Of a stretch of DNA of 64,000 nt, positions 54,301-62,689 are shown piece after piece (positions within the stretch are counted from its first letter, which is position 1; every line of letters starts with the position of its first letter). The notes beneath the pieces were generated by a model. The model was not told the DNA's origin and made no database searches. It was given only the letters and a program-made list of their open reading frames with translations. A program made the position numbers and the translations under genes. The stretch covers positions 682,001 to 746,000 of the forward strand of contig JBBELK010000450.1 in NCBI GenBank assembly GCA_037783545.1, read 5' to 3'. The stretch is from Henricia sp. BOLD:AAB3569. Taxonomy: Eukaryota > Echinodermata > Asteroidea > Spinulosida > Echinasteridae.

Positions 54301-55416
54301 CCTATTCCTCTGATACTAACACTCGTCTGTTACGCCATCGTCTACGTTTTTCTCCGTCGTCACTTCAAGAAAGAGAAACGGGCACGATCTAGCTTCCGTA
54401 ATCGCGTATCGACAACCGTGTCCTCCCAGGAAACCAGTTTCATGGACGCTGGCATCAACACCTCCGCCGACGTCTTACATAAGAAGCGCATCCACAAGCA
54501 CCAGGTTCAGATCACAAAGAATCTCTTCATTGTATCATGCGTCTGTTTCTTGCTTCCGCTACCAAACATGACTTTCATCATTCTCCGTCGTGATGACTTG
54601 TTCCTGTATGGTTCAATCTTCCTGTTTGTAAACAGTGCCGTTAATCCGGTGCTTTACGGAGCCAAGCATCCAATGTTCAAGTCAGTCATGTTATGCATTC
54701 TGCATCGCAAGTGGTCAGCCATTCCCGAACCATCACGCATTCTCAAAGCCTTGCTTCGAAAGAGTTGAAGTAATCCACTTTGTTTGCAGCATATTGTCCA
54801 TCACGCCAACAACAGTGTTGTACAATCATAATTGACCACTGGACAAGAAGACCACCTGCTTATACTGGCCATCTACACGTATCTTTCATCTAAAATGCGC
54901 CATGTATAATGCAACCTTTGTAAACTTTACAGTGACAAGTCCTTTACAGTTCCAAGGGTGGCCACTACAGACAATTTTGACTGTACATGTAGTATCATAC
55001 TGGAGTACTAATCAAGTGCTTGTAATTGAACTTGGATATCAAGGTACTTGTACTCGAGAAACAGAAGACATGGGACTTGACTTTCTGATATTTCAGATGT
55101 TCCAAACTTGAGCCGAAGATATAATGAAACCAGTTTTTTTATGCCTGCAGCACACCCTTGCAATTTACCAGCCAATTGGCCCACATACAGTATCAGAAAG
55201 GTGTGCGCTGAAACTTCAGGCCAGTCTGACAGAACGACTGGAGCAAATCAAACTCGTTTGATTTTTCCGCATCCGATGGTCCGGTATCCAGTTGGCCGGA
55301 GTGCAGCGGGTTTTACTCTACAAAATTCTCACCTGACCGACTAGAAGTGGCACCACAACAGTTATAGAAAGTTGGGTGAATATAGATAAAAACGGCACTG
55401 AACTTGATGATCCTAC
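33239..55416 (-). CDS. SLC10A7: SLC10A7-like transporter, 3' part of the gene (5 exons)
   Basis: SLC10A7 is a multi-pass membrane protein of the bile-acid:sodium symporter family, placed in Golgi/plasma membrane and tied to calcium handling and glycosylation. Exons on the minus strand, 5' to 3': 55333-55416, 44838-45003, 42272-42397, 39132-39282, 33239-33314; phases join throughout. Recognisable family blocks are [57 protein letters not shown] and [17 protein letters not shown], followed by [11 protein letters not shown]. About 200 residues are seen, equivalent to roughly the last 60% of human SLC10A7; the N-terminal half is not in the window as far as I can see. The first intron shown (10.3 kb) holds the GPCR cluster on the other strand. 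Confidence 0.93.
33315..35465. other. SLC10A7 last intron, left part
   Basis: No gene or clear repeat family found. A TGACGTCA octamer at about 33589 and a GTCACAAGTTGTGAC palindrome beside it are present by themselves, without other promoter signs. Confidence 0.4.
35466..35938. mobile_element. Family A MITE, copy 3
   Basis: AGTATACATGATTG start, inverse CATGTATACTGAC end, with CGCCCTGAACCACGGCC repeats. Confidence 0.82.
36532..36952. mobile_element. TIR element rich in GGCTTCG/GGCTCCG
   Basis: CTAAGGGCCTTTTTCCAAAT and its inverse at 36930-36952; the subterminal zones repeat CTCCGGCTCCGTCTCC-type motifs. Confidence 0.82.
37020..37695. mobile_element. Family E MITE, copy 3, split by a family C insertion
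   Basis: Left terminus CAGGGGCCAATTTCATGG at 37020. The matching right terminus is divided: GCCATGAAAT ends at 37255 and TGGCCCCTGG resumes at 37686. Confidence 0.85.
37254..37685. mobile_element. Family C MITE, copy 2, nested
   Basis: ATGCATAGTTCCGAGA and inverse GGTCGGAACTATGCAT; inverted in direction relative to 8249-8675. Confidence 0.85.
38440..38752 (-). mobile_element. tRNA-derived SINE, family S1
   Basis: On the minus strand the head reads TGGTCTAGTGGGTACACAG (A box) and GGGTTCGAGCCCC (B box), followed by a body with GGGCAAGACACTTAGTC, GAGGTGATTTCCTGACGGC-like sequence, and an end of GGCGCTATATAAAAACC. Confidence 0.8.
39132..39282 (-). CDS. SLC10A7: SLC10A7 exon ([11 protein letters not shown] block)
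   Basis: Follows a GTCCAG acceptor. Encodes [30 protein letters not shown] and [11 protein letters not shown]. The donor is GGG|GTAAGG; if unspliced, the frame reads Gly then TAA at 39128-39130, so two C-termini are possible. Confidence 0.92.
39325..42003 (+). repeat. tRNA-like satellite, about 34 units of ~79 bp
   Basis: Head-to-tail units begin GCCTCATAGCTCAGCTGG, then TAGAGCATCTGCCCGGTGTG and a GGTCTTGGGG segment. The TAGCTCAGCTGGTAGAGC part is a near-perfect tRNA D-arm and Pol III A box. In all but the last unit the T-arm/B-box position has decayed to GGGGAAACCTGAG. I counted 34 starts between 39325 and 41937; several blocks (for instance near 40126-40437 and 41217-41449) repeat as higher-order groups. 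The array lies in an SLC10A7 intron and ends about 40 bases from its acceptor. Long open frames here, rich in HSSAGRASA, are tRNA sequence read as protein. Confidence 0.93.
41927..42003 (+). other. Terminal tRNA-like unit with A box, B box and T-run
   Basis: The last satellite unit alone keeps a B box (GTTCAAATCC at about 41981-41990), about 40 bases after its A box, followed by TTTTT at 41999-42003. The T-stem does not pair well, so it is not a convincing tRNA gene; it looks like the least degraded relic of the founder. Confidence 0.6.
42272..42397 (-). CDS. SLC10A7: SLC10A7 exon ([12 protein letters not shown] block)
   Basis: Bounded by CCACAG and GTAAGT. Encodes [14 protein letters not shown] and [21 protein letters not shown]. 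The tRNA-like satellite fills the intron that follows. Confidence 0.92.
   Translation of the reverse strand, partial: YLFCKYALFRSPFSSPKSGTLASLLVIQWQSCFAPRTSLLP
42491..42917. mobile_element. Palindrome-rich TIR element
   Basis: 42491-42634 is a foldback of TATCCCACGAGCGCGAGTGG units. TTATCTTCAAGCAAAC (42638) and its inverse (42900-42917) bound the rest. Confidence 0.72.
42974..43419. mobile_element. MITE with TACAGTGAAACCT ends
   Basis: TACAGTGAAACCTGCTC and inverse AGTTTCACTGTA; contains the TATAAAGAGGCCACCTGTCT motif common to this widespread MITE type. A related piece lies at 12790-12870. Confidence 0.8.
44448..44799. mobile_element. Family E MITE, copy 4
   Basis: CAGGGGTCGATTTCACTAA and its inverse. 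It ends about 40 bases from an SLC10A7 exon donor. Confidence 0.8.
44838..45003 (-). CDS. SLC10A7: SLC10A7 exon ([12 protein letters not shown] block)
   Basis: Bounded by TTTCAG and GTAAGA. Encodes [18 protein letters not shown], then a hydrophobic stretch with [15 protein letters not shown]. Ends in phase 1. Confidence 0.92.
45100..45420. repeat. Foldback repeat, copy 1
   Basis: Inverted halves around CGTCTTTTCGGGTGA and GGCTTTGAGGCTGAT, with TATTGGA at both ends; closely related to 48588-48875. Confidence 0.75.
46214..47314 (+). CDS. Class A (rhodopsin-like) orphan GPCR, paralogue 1
   Basis: Intronless, 366 residues, seven hydrophobic segments. The N-terminus has three N-glycosylation sequons (NTT, NES, NET). 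TM1 has GNAIV (N54), TM2 NLSIADLL (D82), and C110 and C190 are placed for the TM3-ECL2 disulfide. TM3 ends AVNRM (133-136) where most class A receptors have DRY; TM4 has W163, TM5 FPIP; TM6 reads CFLLPLPN instead of CWxP; TM7 has NPVLYG (326-331). The basic third loop and short tail suggest G-protein coupling. The layout resembles moody/melatonin-like invertebrate receptors, but the ligand cannot be read. ATG 46214 has a good context (ACAATGG) and is conserved in paralogue 2; the frame runs open to 46016, but that extension is not conserved. Nested in an SLC10A7 intron on the opposite strand. Confidence 0.88.
   Translation: MDADNTTHFGELFDAMNESDWSDVYNETSQYSYGARVFVATTIMIISLLGIAGNAIVLISVALSNKLQTVTNVFVANLSIADLLMSLCGFINSVIVLIRGGLPTSLQNLCVLVAFMSPSVAGVIMFSIASIAVNRMLLIVKHATVYRIMYKPRRLIAMVTLIWLIPFLLTTILVATGTGRLSYNRRIHVCLDDSENTQSSLYKTILAGTLFPIPLILTLVCYAIVYVFLRRHFKKEKQARSSFRNRASTTTTSQETSFMDVGINTSADVLRKKRIHKHQVQITKNLFIVSCICFLLPLPNMTFIILGRDDLFLYASIFLFVNSAVNPVLYGAKHPMFKEVMLCILHRKWSAIPEPSRILKALLRKS
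47466..47870. mobile_element. TIR element inserted in the 3' flank of GPCR paralogue 1
   Basis: Ends are GGGCGTGTTTGTTTC and GAAACAAACACGCCCC, an inverted repeat, with further internal symmetry (GATCCGAATCCAGATCC). Paralogue 2 reads straight from CAACCTTTG to TAAACTTTACAG at the same place. About 400 bp, no coding content. Confidence 0.85.
48588..49735. repeat. Foldback repeat, copy 2, interrupted by an insertion
   Basis: Same element as 45100-45420. It is interrupted at 48876-49525, with ATGTGC on both sides of the insertion. The right end holds AAAGCTTCATTTTATATAATAAT, the inverse of the sequence near 48780. Confidence 0.75.
48876..49525 (+). mobile_element. Insertion containing a tRNA-derived SINE
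   Basis: The insertion has a B-box-like GTAGGTTCGAATCCC at about 49088, then a body with CCTTGAGCAAGATACTTTGCC and a TGCGCGGTATAAAT end, finishing in (ATCATT)n repeats. It is bounded by ATGTGC direct repeats and is absent from the related repeat at 45100-45420. Confidence 0.75.
49880..50239. repeat. 360 bp block U1: flank plus partial LTR
   Basis: Identical by eye over its whole length to 50914-51273 (offset 1034). The right 229 bases (50010-50238) are part of the LTR described at 51044-51341; the left 130 bases are DNA outside that LTR. At its right end it joins the truncated GPCR copy. Confidence 0.88.
50249..50933 (+). pseudogene. Truncated third GPCR copy (TM4-TM7 only)
   Basis: Starts abruptly at the AVNRM motif (residue 133 equivalent), so TM1-TM3 are missing, and ends within the tail (EPSRI) fused to unrelated sequence. 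It lacks the 12 bases coding MDAG in the third loop. The 5' two-thirds match paralogue 2; the last part matches paralogue 1 at several diagnostic sites (GRDD, LYA, FKEVM). The frame is open through the upstream LTR sequence, but without TM1-TM3 a working receptor is unlikely. Confidence 0.88.
50914..51273. repeat. 360 bp block U2: flank plus LTR start
   Basis: Second copy of U1. Its left end is fused to the GPCR fragment at GCATTC...AAAGCC, where the intact GPCR genes have a near-matching string, suggesting a microhomology junction. Its right part runs on into the complete LTR. Confidence 0.88.
51044..51341 (-). mobile_element. Gypsy-type 3' LTR with adjoining polypurine tract
   Basis: On the minus strand it begins TGTAACGCC and ends TTGTTACA, a 6-base inverted terminus of the TG...CA type, 298 bases. 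Immediately upstream (51342-51353) lies GGAGGGGGCAG, a polypurine tract. It contains AATAAA in GTTGAAATAAACG, expected for an LTR polyadenylation signal. Confidence 0.75.
51342..52600 (-). mobile_element. Degraded gypsy-like retroelement interior
   Basis: A GC-rich island unlike its AT-rich surroundings. On the minus strand, in order: a retropepsin-like segment (about 52475-52356) with VILGIDFL and a following YRC; an acidic, Glu-rich linker (about 52180-52030, [20 protein letters not shown]); a C2H2-type zinc-finger segment (52005-51748, CRHCDKH and [19 protein letters not shown]). Frames change between them. I see no reverse transcriptase or integrase. It is a remnant, placed directly before the 3' LTR. 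Confidence 0.68.
52486..52692. repeat. Short tandem repeats and a long AT-rich palindrome
   Basis: Three loose copies of GGTTGTGCAGTGCGGAGC with CCCTTGCTCCGCACC, then a near-perfect palindrome at about 52604-52690 built from AGGTTTGAGAACCAAT and its complement around an AATAATTATAATT centre. Confidence 0.8.
52889..55256. repeat. Segmental duplication, copy 2 (with GPCR paralogue 2)
   Basis: Direct repeat of 45441-48196. It has its own CA-rich microsatellite near 53038-53065, but lacks the 3' flank insertion found in copy 1, so it records the empty site. Confidence 0.88.
53671..54768 (+). CDS. Class A orphan GPCR, paralogue 2
   Basis: 365 residues, intronless, over 90% identical to paralogue 1 by eye. 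Differences cluster in the N-terminus (one residue shorter around SDDNETS), the third loop (RVSTTVSSQ against RASTTTTSQ) and near TM7 ([14 protein letters not shown]). All landmark residues seen in paralogue 1 are kept, including NRM in place of DRY, the Cys pair and NPVLYG. The same ATG context is present, and upstream and downstream DNA is also duplicated. The second SLC10A7-flanking duplicate ends about 75 bases before the next SLC10A7 exon. Confidence 0.88.
   Translation: MDADNTTYFGELFDAMNESHRSDDNETSQYSYGARVFVATTVMIFSLLGIAGNAIVLISVALSNKLQTVTNVFVANLSVADLLMSLCGFINSVIVLIRGGLPASLQNLCLLVAFMSPSVAGVIMFSIASIAVNRMLLIVKHATVYRIMYKPRRLIAMVTLIWLIPSLLTTILVATGTGRLGYNRHIHVCLDDSEHTQSSLYKTIVAGTLFPIPLILTLVCYAIVYVFLRRHFKKEKRARSSFRNRVSTTVSSQETSFMDAGINTSADVLHKKRIHKHQVQITKNLFIVSCVCFLLPLPNMTFIILRRDDLFLYGSIFLFVNSAVNPVLYGAKHPMFKSVMLCILHRKWSAIPEPSRILKALLRKS
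55333..55416 (-). CDS. SLC10A7: SLC10A7 exon (GSSSSVPF block)
   Basis: 28 codons, phase 0 at both ends, bounded by TTACAG and GTGAGA. Encodes [16 protein letters not shown] and VVVPLLVGQ, a transmembrane hairpin. The GPCR duplication ends about 75 bases away. Confidence 0.92.
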
Positions 55417-55488
55417 CTGTAAAAACCAATAAAAAAGTAACACTTTAAAATTAGTTACTTTGTGGGACACCCTGTAGATTAAAGCAAT

Positions 55489-56490
55489 AGTCCCACTCGA
55501 GCGATAACGGTTACAAACCATTGCGATCTTAGCGTCGCAATGATTCCCCACCAATTTTTAACTTGACAGAGGCGAGAATTTGCAAAAGTTTTACGCATAT
55601 TTACGACTAGTTGCGAAGGATTTTTGAACACTTGCGAAGCATTTGCGTCATTTTGCGGTTCTTTAGTTCTTTTTGGAGGCGATTATTTGTGAAGTCTTTA
55701 CAAGCATTTACCATGCACTTACAACTGTTTGCAAAGCACTTGCGATAACTTGCGAATACTTGAGATGGTTGACAACGTGTTCACGAGTATTTGCGATGCT
55801 GTTGAGACACTGTTGCGAAAAATTGTCGTATCGAGGCGACGTGCGGCGCGAATTTGAGGTACACGTGCCATCAGCCAATGACCCATTCGAAAATCATTTG
55901 GGTTTCATAATCGTGGATTTTGCTATTGCAGATTACTTGCGGTCATCTTACGAACATGAGGACGGCATTACGATGCATTTACGAATAGTTACGACATGTT
56001 TACGATTATTAACGATACAATGCATAGTTCCGATATATTCATAAAAATGCGCTTTCCTACCTTTGAACAGCGAATCGCCCGACATTGAAACCAAAATTCA
56101 CCCGGTCACTGGCGCATACAACATACAAACTGTATGGGCAGAAAATCGCGTGATTGTGTAATGATTGCATCACTTTGACCTTTGTGGGCGCCGTCTGCTA
56201 GCTCTGTTGTGATTGGTCGGTGGGTTCAGCTTGATTGACAGGTCGGAACTATGGATTGCGAATCATTACGAAAAATTCCATATTCACCCCGGCTTGCGAA
56301 ATTTTTGAACATTTTGAAATTGGCGGGCGACTCAAAGCGATGCGACGATCGTTTTACGACTTCAAGCGATAGTTAACGAATGATTACGAATGTCTTGACG
56401 AATAGCTTGACGACTACCTGACGACTACCGGCGATCTAAAATCGTCACGAGTTGTAAAGACTTTCGCCTAAGTGGAACTGGGGCTTTACC
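55489..56490. mobile_element. ~1 kb TIR element with nested family C MITE
   Basis: Imperfect ends TAAAGC...GTCCCACT and AGTGGAACTGGGGCTTTA; interior repeats of TTGCGAA and TTACGA. A short family C copy is nested at 56020-56256. Confidence 0.65.
56020..56256. mobile_element. Family C MITE, copy 3 (short form)
   Basis: ATGCATAGTTCCGATATATTC to GACAGGTCGGAACTATGGAT; about half the length of the other copies, lacking one side of the centre. Confidence 0.82.
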
Positions 56491-57051
56491 ATCGTTGACC
56501 ACACATGCGGGACAAAATGGACAATGTATGATCTATAATCCTTATCCCAACTTAAACAGATTGGGACAGAATGGCTTCACATCATTTTTGTGCGAAATTT
56601 ATGTACACACCGCAATAGACAGCCGAAGTGTGACGTGCGTTGCCATGGCAATTGGATCTAAACTATCATGGCTGTCGGGAAAAGTACAATTGGAAAAGCA
56701 CTGGGACGCGGTTGAGTGATTTTTAGTTTAGATCCAATTGCCTAGGCAACCAACAAATGGTGACGTATTCACTTCGGCAGTCTATGAAGAGCTTGTACAG
56801 ATATGGACTTTTTTTGAAGCATTTACTGAGCAACAAATAAAACAACAGAACTTTTACTGTATAAAAGCTGCAAATATTAATGCATTAAACAAATTATTAG
56901 TGGACAGAATTTAAAAATCGCATCTTCTTCAAGTATTTCAAAGACTATCAAAGCAGCTACAGTACATGTACTACATGTAGTATGTATTGTGAATAAATTC
57001 TTGGAGTGACTGACTGAGAACTCGGTGTAACAACAACTGTTAATGTGTATT

Positions 57052-57644
57052 TTAAAGGGCCATGACATGCTAAACAACTTTTTGTCTAATTTTTGCTTCA
57101 TATGATGGATTACTTGTTCAGCAGGACATGCTATTGTTCGTTTGGATGTAAAAATCAATGAAAAGGTAGCCTTTTTCAACTTTGAAGATTTCATTGCAAT
57201 AAACCACAGACAGAGGGCGCTGTTTGGAGTGCATCACGTAAGGAAGACAGAAGGGAAAAGTTAAGAAAAAACATAAGACTTCAAGTTGGACTTGTGGCAA
57301 ATTGCTGCAGTTTTCTCCCCCAGTTTCGTCATGCCTTACAACAGGCAACATGTACAAAAAAAGTAGAACAAACTCAAACAGTCATGGATTACAAAAATTC
57401 CAGGACGTTTGAGAAAAAAGGTGGAATCTTTTGTGCACAGTTGAATGTGATTTTCCTGTGTTTGCCTCTTATGACATCATGACCTTGGTCATGACTATGC
57501 ATATTTACATTAGCATAAAAACTAAAAACCTTTGTTTTAACCCCCAAAACAAGCTCCAAATAGAATTTTTATGAATGTAACTGAGTATATTGGTTTTATA
57601 GCATAGATTTCATTGATAAAAATCCCAAATAAGGGGCCCTTTAA
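57052..57644. mobile_element. Family G element, copy 2
   Basis: TTAAAGGGCCATGACATGC to AAGGGGCCCTTTAA, with AGAGGGCGCTGTTTGGAG inside. Confidence 0.82.
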
Positions 57645-58337
57645 GGTCTCAGAATTCAGGGCCTACATGTTCTTTTATACACATGAGAGAGCCCCTGTAA
57701 AAAATGCATGTGCGCACACAAAATATAAATTTATCTTTAATTATCATTTTATATTATCTTGGGCAAATCATTACATTGGACAGTTGGAGCCACTTCTATC
57801 TTCGATTTGAGTAAGATTTTTCTGGTCAAACGGTGGATTACAATTTTTGGACATTGCAAATGTGATTTGTGACCGAATAAATAATTTTAGCACACTGGTT
57901 CCCATCTTTTAATGAGGATCAACCCTGTCTAAACTTTCAACGTCCCAAGACGTCTCCCAAGATGTGACACTATTAATCTTTGATTAATCTCCACGCAAGT
58001 TTAAGACGTAAAACCAATCACAGCAACTGTGCCATGCCTCTTGGTAAAACCTCCTTGAGTCGACTATTACTACGTGGCAATTTTACTGATTTGGTCATTT
58101 CTTTGTATCTGCCGCTGGCATTTGGCCTGTGAAGGTGTCAGCGTCATGAGTGCTTTATGATGAATACATTTTTCATTAAGGCTACGATATCGAGAGGACT
58201 AGTGTGTATTATCAGGCAGGTCATGCACACGCTGTCTTAATTCAATTATCATTGGCAACAAAGCAGGTGTTAAATGCCATTAATTTCCAATTTAGCATTT
58301 GTTATAATGTCTGCGAAAACTGAGACAAAGTCTAAAT
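57645..58337. other. No feature seen
   Basis: Ordinary AT-rich sequence between two family G elements; no exon, RNA gene or inverted repeat supported. Confidence 0.4.
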
Positions 58338-58815
58338 CTTTAAAGGGCCCTGAAATGGTGTTTTTATCAATAAAATCTGTGCTATGGAACTAGTTCATTA
58401 ATTTACAATCATAAAAACCCTACTTGGAAGTTGTTAAGGGGGTTAAAATCAAGGTTTTTGATTTGTACCGGTATGCTAATGAAATTTACATATGCATGAG
58501 CAAAGTGATGATGTCACATTAGGAAAACACAGGAAAATCTCATTCAACTGTGCACAAAAGTTTCCACAATTTTCTCCAACTTGCTGAAACTTTTGTAACC
58601 CATGACAGTTTAGGTTTGTTTTTAATACATGTTGCCTATTGCAAACCATGAAAAAACTAAGGCTGGAAACTGCAGCATTTTTCCACAATTCCAGTTTGAA
58701 GTCTTATGTTTTTTTCTTTGCTTTTTTGCTGTGTGTTCCTAAAGTGACATGCCCCAAACAGCGCCCTCTTTCTGTGAGTTTATGTGAAGAAAGTTGAAAA
58801 ATGCCATGGGGCATC
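58338..58815. mobile_element. Family G element, copy 3 (inverse)
   Basis: CTTTAAAGGGCCCTGAAATGG start, AGCGCCCTCTTTCTGTGAG near the far end; truncated like copy 1. Confidence 0.8.
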
Positions 58816-59824
58816 AAAATAAAAGTAAGAATGCAGCAGAGTGTATTTTATGAATCTATAAATGCTGAACATATTTCACACAACTGAAATGTTTGTCATG
58901 GCTAAAAAAAATGCAAATAAAATTTTTAGTCTGAATCAGAATCAACCCTGCTTTGGCTACAAACAGTTTTTTCCCCCATCCAATGCTGCACCCCCCTTTC
59001 CCCCGCTCCCTTCCTTTGCACCAACACCACCCTCATTTCATGCATTCTTCGAAGATGGCCCACTATAGACCTTTATCACCCTGCAGCCATCTTCCCTTTT
59101 CTAGATTAAAATGAACGTAACTTGCAGAAAAAATAGTTTGGTCCCGTTTTGAAATTTTTCATTGTGTGCATCACAATGGCACAGGCATTGCGCGATCGAG
59201 AGAGCGTGCAGCGTGGACAGTGTTTCTCAACGGAAGATTACAGGCGCTGTCGCGCAGACACACTGATCGTACCCGACACATACTATGGGGAACAAGACAA
59301 AGATGGACGCACCGCGATAAAGATTTATTCCCCCTCTTGTTGAAGCCAAAAACTGGAACTTTTTAAAAACCATTCCAAAGCCGATTATGGTTTATAAAGT
59401 CTCCAATACTCATTACTTATTAAGACTTCTAATCCCGACTGCATTCACTTTTTGTCCTTTTATTCCCTTCATTTCCGTACAACTCTTAAGCCAGCCCTAC
59501 TCCAATCTTGTATTATTCATAAAGACCACTCCAGGCTATGACTAATTCACTGCATTTTCCTGCCTTCTTCAAAAAAGCAGCCAAAAATGTCAACCTAATC
59601 CCTCTACTCTGACACCACCAGAATATCAAAAATGCATGCAACCTGCTATCAATAATTCTTTTCATTAGATTTATCCAGCAGTCTTTCCTGCAGATATAAC
59701 TTTTATTTACAGAGGTCTTTGCCAAATGCAGACTGTACTGCCTAGTCAACAGACTTGATTCCAAGTTGAAACTTCTGCAACTACGGTTTTCAAGGCCTCT
59801 CAAATCGCAGGAAAATTACAATAG

Positions 59825-60791
59825 TGGGCTATTTCACAATAAGTGGTCATTTGAGTAAATTACAGTATAACCCATCCTGGATAACTTTATCAGTGCAAAT
59901 ACATGTTATGAGTGATTTTATATGATGGGTAATGTGAAGGACAAGCTACAGAACTATTTTTACATAATTCTACGAGTTATTCGTTTTGAATTTCTCTATT
60001 TACATGCACTTTTAACACCATTTTGGAGTCTCATTTCAAGTTTTACATTAGTTTAAGTGGAATCATTTGTTGATGATGCATTATTGTGGTGAATTTGGTG
60101 ATCAATCATGGATATATAGTGTTCAACAATATTGTGAAACTTGGGTTGGTGTAATTCGGTCGAAAATTTTTAATGTTATGAACATTTCAAAATAAAGTGG
60201 ATTTCCCGTTAAATAAAATATGGTAATGTCCTCTCCAGGACAAGGTATTCATGACAATGGAATAGTTTGGAAATATGTACTCACAAGTATGTTTGTATCA
60301 TCTATAGGACACATTTGATGGAGTAAATATGACAATTTGATCGTGGGAGAGATTTGAGTAAATATTATCAAGATCATATTCAGGGTTGTGGACAATCCGT
60401 TAAAAATTTGTCCTCTCCAGGACAGCAGTTAATTGTAATATAACATGTCAACCACGATTGAAATATTTTATGTTATGTTTGTAAAATTAACAGTACCATT
60501 CCTTCTAACAGGACATTGCATGGCATTACCATTTCAACATTTAGTCTGGCCATTATATTGTGATATTCTGTGTTTAACAAAATGTCCTCTCCAGACAACC
60601 CATTGCAAATCATTACTTCATTGGAAAAAATAAACATGTTAATCATAATGCCACGCTCTGATATTTTAGGAATTATTAGTATACATCCTGAAGTTTTTAG
60701 ATCAACAGAGTTTTTGTGAGTTGGACAAGTTTTAAATTTGACCCCCATTTGCCAGTGAGACTGAAAGTGTACACTTATTGTGAAATAGCCC
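59825..60791. mobile_element. TIR element with repeated GTCCTCTCCAG
   Basis: GGGCTATTTCACAATAAGTG and its inverse. Four GTCCTCTCCAGGACA-type motifs recur at roughly 190 bp intervals between 60228 and 60595. Confidence 0.8.
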
Positions 60792-60822
60792 GTACTGAAA
60801 AGTCCCACACGAATGTCCTCTA

Positions 60823-61552
60823 TTAAAGGGGCTATGTCACGGTTTGCGCATGCGCAGCAAAAGTGTGGCTAACTTTTTCAAGTTTTGTCGCCAGGTATAT
60901 ATCCTATTCAATCTTTGCCATCCCTCATAATTCTTTAGTAATTTTGGCAGTGGTGTACTTGTCAACGTCCAGGATGTCCCGATGCATTACTTTTTAATTG
61001 AAATCGCACTGTTTGCCGTATTTTTAAGCCGCCAAAACATCGACATCACCGTGTGTGCGGCCGTCGTTAAAAAGATAGTTTTTCATCCCATCAAAAAACT
61101 TGACAAAACATGACAGAAACGGCATCGAATGATATGAATGACATGGTTGGATACAGCAATTTACTTAACCTTGTTTTCCATCAAAACTGACATGCTTATT
61201 TGGTCCCGACAGCAATTTTACAGCATACCTTCTGTCTTTGGAAAGACACAGTGGCCGCCACCGCTGTACGATTTTGTTTTTCCAGACATTGATCGCGCAA
61301 TCGCGCGCGCGCGATGCCAAATCGAACAAATGCGCGCACACGATGCACAATGTAGTTGAATTCTGCATATTGTGGTAAACACTCATGAACGAACACGTAT
61401 GCGGCACGTGCTAAGTACACGATGTACACAACTATAGCACACGCACCAATGGCGTTGTGTAACGAAATTGCACTACATTAATCTGAGCCCGCACGTATGT
61501 CAAAATATGAAAGGATTTGGCGCATGCGCAAACCGTGACATAGCCCCTTTAA
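60823..61552. mobile_element. TIR element with long, near-perfect ends
   Basis: AAAGGGGCTATGTCACGGTT followed by TGCGCATGCGC, and its exact inverse at about 61520-61552. Abuts family G copy 4, sharing TTTAAAGG. Confidence 0.88.
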
Positions 61553-62130
61553 AGGGCCTGTGACATGCTAAACAACTTTGTGCCTAAGCTTTGCTTCATG
61601 ATGATGGATTACTTGTTCAGCAAGACATACTATTGTTCGTTTGGATGTAAAATCAATAAAAGGTGGCCTTTTTCAACTTTGAAGATTTCATTGCAATAAA
61701 TCACAGACAGAGGGCGCTGTTTTGAGTGCATCACATAAGGAAGACAGAAGGGAAGAGTTAAGAAAAAACATAAGACTTCAAGTTGGACTTGTGGCAAATT
61801 GCTGCAGTTTCTACCCCCAGTTTTGTCATGGCTTACAGCAGGCAACATGTAAAACAAACTCAAACAGCCATGGATTACAAAAGTTTCAGGAAAATTGAGA
61901 AAAAAAGTAGAATCTTTTGTGCACAGTTGAATGTGATTTTCTTGTGTTTGCCTCTTGTGACATAGTGACCTTGGTCATGAATATGCATATTCGCATTAGC
62001 ATACAAACTAAAAACCTTTGTTTTAACCCCCAAAGCAAGCTCCAAATAGGATTTTTATGACTTTAACTGAGTATAGTGATTTTAAAGCATAGATTTCATT
62101 GATAAAAATCCTAAATAAGGGCCCTTTAAG
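61548..62130. mobile_element. Family G element, copy 4
   Basis: TTTAAAGGGCCTGTGACATGC to AGGGCCCTTTAAG; most similar to copy 2 (57052). Confidence 0.83.
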
Positions 62131-62163
62131 AAGCATTTTCTTATTCATTCAAGGGGATTGTTT

Positions 62164-62440
62164 TAAAGGTAGAATACATGATTGGTATCTCGAAAATCAG
62201 AAATGTTCACAAATTTACACATAACTTACACAATATAAACATGATGATGGTAGAAAACTTCCCCTGAAATGGTTTTGTCTGAAGTGCTATATTCTTTGAG
62301 AAATGAGTAAAACAATTAATTTTCGTCTCATGAGACGAAAATTTACTTCGCCCTGAACCAACTTCGCCCATAAACCACTTAGTACACAGGTCGTGGTTCA
62401 GGGCGAAGTGGTTTTTGGGCAAAGTGAAAGGAAAGCTTTT
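62164..62440. mobile_element. Family A MITE, copy 4, truncated
   Basis: Inverse orientation, from AGAATACATGATTGGTATC to the first CGCCCTGAACCA satellite repeats. Confidence 0.75.
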
Positions 62441-62444
62441 TTTT

Positions 62445-62685
62445 TACTGTTGCTTGGACAAGACACTTCACTCCACGTTGTCTCTCTCCACCCGGGTGTA
62501 TGACATGTAAATGGGTACCAGCAAATACGGTTGGGGAAACCCAACTAGTTGCTGGGGGTGACCTGTGGTGGACTAGCATCCCATCCAGGAGGATCAGTAC
62601 ATGTAGCACTGGTCCAAGTCACTCCATGCCACGGAAACCGGGGATGAGTACCGGCCGTATGAGCCAATATTGGCTCGTAAACGAC
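62445..62685 (+). mobile_element. SINE-like insertion between two family A MITEs
   Basis: Contains TTGGACAAGACACTTCACTCC and GTGGTGGACTAGCATCCCATCC, the typical body of marine invertebrate SINEs. It separates a truncated and a fuller family A element in the same orientation. Confidence 0.6.
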
Positions 62686-62689
62686 CTAC

